From the NCBI GenBank assembly GCA_004555765.1, contig SFHG01000059.1, positions 1 to 9,225 of the forward strand: DNA of 9,225 nucleotides, written 5' to 3'. The position numbers were made by a program, and so were the translations under genes. The notes beneath the pieces are model-generated. The model made no database searches. It saw only the letters and a program-made list of their open reading frames with translations, and was not told the DNA's origin. Source of the stretch: Bacteroidales bacterium (GTDB lineage Bacteria; Bacteroidota; Bacteroidia; Bacteroidales; Porphyromonadaceae). Positions 6,533 through 9,225 of this stretch are shown in pieces; the first letter of the stretch is position 1; each line of letters begins with the position of its first letter.

Positions 6533-7158
6533 ACGCCTACCGCACCATTGCCGGAGCCGGATCCGAGAGCCTCTACACGGAGAAAAGAAGCCGTTTCATC
6601 GGCAGAGCTTTCCCCGCAAGCTCTGTGGAAGACGCTATGGGCATAGTTGCAGAAGTAAAAAAGGAATACAACGATGCCCGCCACGTCGCGTGGGCATACC
6701 GCCTCGGCACGGATGACGAAGCGACGGAGCGCGCGAGTGACGACGGCGAACCCTCCGGGTCGGCCGGGAAGCCCATTTTGGGTCAAATCATCTCCCGTGA
6801 CCTGCGCAATGTCGCCGTCACCGTGGTCCGTTATTATGGCGGGGTGAACCTCGGCACCGGCGGTCTCGCCGTCGCCTACAAGACAGCGGCCGGCGACGCC
6901 CTCGACCTCTGCGAGGTGCGACCGGTCACCCTCTACGCCCGCTACCGGCTCCGCTTCCCCTTTGACCTCATCAACCCCGTGATGATGCTCCTCCGCTCTA
7001 CGGGGGCAGAGACGGAGAAGTCGGACACGGATACGGAAGGCTACCTCTGGGACATCCGTGTGGCTCGGGAAGGAAGAGAGGCTTTTGAGAAGGAGGCCTC
7101 CGCTCTCTACCGGCTGTCCCTCACGCTTCGGGACGAAAAAGAAACGCCTTCCCTATAG
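6529..7158 (+). CDS. yigZ: YigZ/IMPACT family protein
   Basis: This 209-residue protein is of the YigZ (UPF0029/IMPACT) family. The N-terminal domain carries KRSRFIG (19-25), ARHVAWAYRLG (50-60, His52), the family signature SDDGEPSGSAGKPIL (70-84), and VTVVRYYGGVNLGTGGL (97-113). Residues from about 135 form the ferredoxin-like C-terminal domain (DUF1949). Eukaryotic IMPACT relatives act in translation control by countering Gcn2, and a ribosome- or RNA-related role is suspected for bacterial members but not settled. The start is the ATG inside the ATGA overlap with the HAD gene. The frame is open further upstream, but that part reads as the HAD gene in another frame and has no YigZ similarity. 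Length is near the family norm of about 205. fhs follows after 50 bases with no terminator between, so readthrough into fhs is likely. Confidence 0.94.
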   Translation: MNAYRTIAGAGSESLYTEKRSRFIGRAFPASSVEDAMGIVAEVKKEYNDARHVAWAYRLGTDDEATERASDDGEPSGSAGKPILGQIISRDLRNVAVTVVRYYGGVNLGTGGLAVAYKTAAGDALDLCEVRPVTLYARYRLRFPFDLINPVMMLLRSTGAETEKSDTDTEGYLWDIRVAREGREAFEKEASALYRLSLTLRDEKETPSL

Positions 7159-7185
7159 AAGACTGATACAAACAACATATTCCAA

Positions 7186-7194
7186 AAACGTTTA
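7186..7194. promoter_or_regulatory. Operator-like core ahead of fhs
   Basis: AAACGTTTA lies 14 bases before the fhs ATG and is identical to nine bases of the serB-side palindrome (5768-5776). Its left flank is A-rich and not symmetrical, so it is a weaker half-match. With the serB site it may mark a common regulator, but the motif is short and A/T-rich and could be chance. Confidence 0.3.
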
Positions 7195-7208
7195 ATTTCC
7201 AAAAAACC

Positions 7209-8873
7209 ATGAAAACCGACATCCAAATCGCGCGAGAAACGAAGCTCAAGCCCATACGGGAGATTGCAGAACCCCTCGGCATCGCAGAAAAAGACCTCAT
7301 CCCCTACGGCCACTATATGGCCAAGGTCGAACTGGACGTACTAAAGGAAAAACGGGATCCCGGCAAGCTCATCCTCGTGACCGCCATCACCCCGACCAAA
7401 TCGGGTATCGGTAAAACCACCGTCTCCGTGGGTCTCGCTCTCGGAATGAATAAGATCGGCAAAAACGCCATCGTGGCGCTCCGCGAACCCTCCCTCGGGC
7501 CCGTATTCGGAATGAAAGGGGGCGCAGCCGGCGGCGGATATGCACAAGTGTTGCCGATGGAGAAGATTAACCTCCACTTCACCGGTGACTTCCACGCCAT
7601 CACAAGCGCCAATAACACCATCTCCGCCCTCCTGGATAACTACGTCCTCCGCAACCGCAATAACGAAAACGGGCTGAAAGAAATCGTCTGGAGACGCGTC
7701 CTCGACGTCAATGACCGCAACCTCCGCTACATCATCACGGGACTCGGCGGCACCGCGAACGGTATCCCCTGGGAAACCGGCTTCGACATCACCACGGCCT
7801 CCGAAATTATGGCCATCCTGACCCTTGCGACCGACCTCACAGACCTCCGCCGGCGCATCGACAACATCCTCCTCGGCTACAAGAAGGACGGCACGCCTTT
7901 CCACGTCAAAGACCTCGGCGTGGGTGGCTCTATCGTGGCGCTGCTTTTGGACGCAATGAACCCTAACCTCGTCCAGACCACCGAAAACACGCCTGCCTTC
8001 ATTCACGGAGGTCCTTTCGCCAACATCGCACACGGCTGCAACTCCATCGTGGCCACGAAGATGGCCATGCATTACGGAGACTATGCGATTACGGAAGCGG
8101 GCTTCGGATCCGACCTCGGGGGAGAGAAGTTCCTCGACATCAAATGCCGCCACGCAGGCATCCAGCCTGCCGCCTCTGTCCTTGTCGCTACGGCTCAGGC
8201 GCTCAAGATGCACGGCGGTGTGGATCAAAAAGAGCTCAAAACCGAAAACGTCGAAGCCCTCAAAGCCGGCTTTGAGAATATAGACCGCCACATCGCCAAT
8301 CTCCGCAACTTCGGCCAGTCCGTCGTCGTCTGCATCAACCGTTTCCCGACCGACACGGATGCGGAAATAGCTGCTATTGCAGAGCATTGCAAGAAAGCGG
8401 AAGTGGCTTTTGCGGTCAATAACGCATTCAGCGAGGGGGGCGAAGGAGCCGTCGAGCTCGCCAAAGTCGTCGTGGACACCATCGAAAACCACCCCTCCAA
8501 ACCCCTCGTTTACTGCTACGACAACCTCGAAAGCATCAAGAGCAAGGTCAAGAAAGTGACCGAACGCGTCTACGGGGCAAAGAACGTCGTCTACGAGCTC
8601 AAGGCCAACAAGAAGATCAAAAAGTTGGAGGAACAGGGATTCGACAAATTTCCCATCTGCATCGCGAAGACACAGTACTCCTTCACCGACAACGCCAAGC
8701 TCTACGGCGCGCCCAAGGACTTTGAACTGACGGTTCAAGACATCGTCGTCAATGCCGGCGCAGAGATGATCATCGTCATAATGGGCAACATCATGCGTAT
8801 GCCCGGCCTTCCCGAGGAGCCCAACGCCAAAGTCATCGATGTCGTGGACGGCAACATCGAAGGTCTCAGCTAA
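7209..8873 (+). CDS. fhs: Formate--tetrahydrofolate ligase (10-formyl-THF synthetase)
   Basis: This 554-residue cytosolic enzyme (EC 6.3.4.3) joins formate to tetrahydrofolate with ATP, giving 10-formyl-THF for purine synthesis and initiator formyl-Met-tRNA. It is close to full family length (about 555-560) and complete. The P-loop is AITPTKSGIGKTT (59-71), with KSGI where many bacteria have PAGE; I know the K-x-G-I form from Bacteroidetes. The next conserved stretches are ALREPSLGPVFGMKGGAAGGGYAQV (90-114) and LHFTGDFHAITSANN (122-136), both strong Fhs signatures. The C-terminus includes NIMRMPGLP, also conserved. The ATG at 7209 is preceded by A-rich sequence rather than a Shine-Dalgarno. 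Fhs also serves acetogens, but nothing here suggests acetogenesis; a purine and one-carbon supply role fits. It is probably transcribed with the HAD gene and yigZ, perhaps with an internal promoter, and ends at a strong terminator. Confidence 0.97.
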   Translation: MKTDIQIARETKLKPIREIAEPLGIAEKDLIPYGHYMAKVELDVLKEKRDPGKLILVTAITPTKSGIGKTTVSVGLALGMNKIGKNAIVALREPSLGPVFGMKGGAAGGGYAQVLPMEKINLHFTGDFHAITSANNTISALLDNYVLRNRNNENGLKEIVWRRVLDVNDRNLRYIITGLGGTANGIPWETGFDITTASEIMAILTLATDLTDLRRRIDNILLGYKKDGTPFHVKDLGVGGSIVALLLDAMNPNLVQTTENTPAFIHGGPFANIAHGCNSIVATKMAMHYGDYAITEAGFGSDLGGEKFLDIKCRHAGIQPAASVLVATAQALKMHGGVDQKELKTENVEALKAGFENIDRHIANLRNFGQSVVVCINRFPTDTDAEIAAIAEHCKKAEVAFAVNNAFSEGGEGAVELAKVVVDTIENHPSKPLVYCYDNLESIKSKVKKVTERVYGAKNVVYELKANKKIKKLEEQGFDKFPICIAKTQYSFTDNAKLYGAPKDFELTVQDIVVNAGAEMIIVIMGNIMRMPGLPEEPNAKVIDVVDGNIEGLS

Positions 8874-8904
8874 CCCCCGAAACAGCTCGGAATTTAGGAA
8901 TAAG

Positions 8905-8951
8905 ATAAGAGGGTGTGTCGAAAGTCAGTTTTCGGCACACCCTCTTATTTT
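8905..8951 (+). terminator. Intrinsic terminator of fhs
   Basis: A 19-base-pair stem (8905-8923 with 8930-8948, one G-T wobble) begins ATAAGAGGGTGTGTCGAAA, closes on a short six-base loop and runs into TTATTTT. It lies 31 bases after the fhs stop. The opposite strand has only a mixed T/A run after the stem, so it works best rightward but may act both ways. Confidence 0.9.
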
Positions 8952-9126
8952 GGGTATTCGTATGGTGTTACGCCCCTTTTGGCCACTCTCTGCGGTCTAT
9001 TGCCCCAAAGAGGCGTATTTCTCCCTCTCGACCGTCGGCGCGGTCTTACGCCCTGAAAAGACACCGGGTTAGTCGACAGTGAGATGACCGGTAGTACAGG
9101 GAGTGCCCTGCACCCTATGCAATAAG
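8952..9126. other. Non-coding spacer with paired direct and inverted motifs
   Basis: I see no credible gene in these 175 bases. A short plus-strand frame ending at 9072 crosses from the fhs end through the terminator stem and has no protein-like features. The region holds TTACGCCC twice in direct orientation (8968-8975 and 9046-9053) with an inverted GGCGTA between them (9012-9017). The central copy can pair with the left one (8969-8979 with 9007-9017, ten pairs and one mismatch). It can instead pair with the right one (9012-9017 with 9047-9052), enclosing a further stem GACCG (9030-9034) with CGGTC (9041-9045). A small hairpin, CAGGG-AGTG-CCCTG, follows at 9097-9110. It could be a structured small RNA or a decayed repeat; no known RNA family is recognised. 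Confidence 0.4.
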
Positions 9127-9208
9127 GAGACCCGTACCGAGAAAAAATTTTCGGTACGGGTCTCGTCTCGATGTCTCCCGTACCGAAACTTTTTTCTCGG
9201 TACGTACC
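9127..9208. repeat. Four-arm alternating inverted repeat with a bidirectional-terminator core
   Basis: CGTACCGA occurs at 9133-9140 and 9179-9186, and its complement TCGGTACG at 9151-9158 and 9197-9204. Neighbouring arms can pair in three ways: arms 1-2 (9127-9140 with 9151-9164, 14 perfect pairs), arms 2-3 (9149-9160 with 9177-9188, 12 perfect pairs) and arms 3-4 (8 pairs). The arm 2-3 hairpin has A6 on its left (9142-9147) and T6 on its right (9190-9195), so it forms an intrinsic terminator on either strand. The two outer hairpins are inverted copies of each other (27 of 30 bases agree between 9131-9160 reversed and 9177-9206). A convergent gene beyond the right edge would explain a bidirectional terminator. 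Confidence 0.8.
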
Positions 9209-9225
9209 AAAATCCCCCTCCGAGC

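Noticed and set aside
7195..7208. Possible separate fhs promoter in the 50-base gap after yigZ
   Set aside because: TAATTTCC only partly matches TAnnTTTG and no -33 element stands at the right distance; readthrough from the HAD-yigZ promoter is simpler.
7341..8738. 465-codon open frame opposite fhs
   Set aside because: It is antisense to the conserved fhs gene and is full of Val, Asp and Gly, as expected for a reverse-strand shadow.
8839..9072. 77-codon open frame overlapping the fhs end
   Set aside because: It begins inside fhs in another frame and reads through the fhs terminator stem; no start signal or protein-like motif.

Overview
The window looks like a chromosomal housekeeping segment from a Bacteroidetes bacterium, most likely order Bacteroidales and Porphyromonas-like. 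This rests on four inferences: start codons lack clear Shine-Dalgarno sequences, two intergenic sites match the Bacteroidetes -7 promoter element TAnnTTTG, SerB carries two N-terminal ACT domains, and Fhs has the TPTKxGIGKTT form of P-loop I associate with this phylum. Base composition is moderately GC-rich. I see no transposase, integrase, phage gene, CRISPR array, tRNA or rRNA.

Left part (1-5745), all on the minus strand. Read in transcription order, the genes are serB (phosphoserine phosphatase), a small Dabb-domain protein, ogt (O6-alkylguanine-DNA alkyltransferase), yraN (UPF0102 nuclease-fold protein), purB (adenylosuccinate lyase), an NhaP2/CvrA-type cation/proton antiporter, and the first 84 codons of an outer-membrane porin that runs off the left edge. 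From the Dabb gene onward the gaps are 34 bases or less, with one overlap, so these six genes probably form one operon. serB is set apart by a 77-base gap that contains a long hairpin.

Middle (5746-5902). A divergent promoter region separates serB from the rightward genes. It holds a perfect 12-base palindrome, GTAAACGTTTAC, next to the predicted serB -7 element. This resembles an operator of a LacI/PurR-family regulator. A related core, AAACGTTTA, lies just ahead of fhs.

Right part (5903-8873), plus strand. A HAD-family phosphatase overlaps yigZ (IMPACT family) by four bases, and fhs (formate-tetrahydrofolate ligase) follows after 50 bases. fhs is closed by a strong intrinsic terminator at 8905-8951.

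The last 352 bases (8874-9225) hold no convincing gene but are rich in structure. After the fhs terminator comes a region with three copies of a TACGCC/GGCGTA motif that can form alternative hairpins. At the right edge is a set of four alternating inverted repeats (CGTACCGA/TCGGTACG). Its central hairpin, flanked by A6 and T6, has the form of a bidirectional terminator, while its outer arms offer competing pairings.

Metabolic thread: SerB makes serine, the main one-carbon donor. Fhs charges tetrahydrofolate with formate to give 10-formyl-THF, and purine synthesis consumes 10-formyl-THF and needs PurB. A shared purine or one-carbon regulator is therefore plausible but unproven. The window is mostly conserved core genes. 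The least explained parts are the right-edge repeat array, the misoriented hairpin after serB, and the shared operator-like motif.
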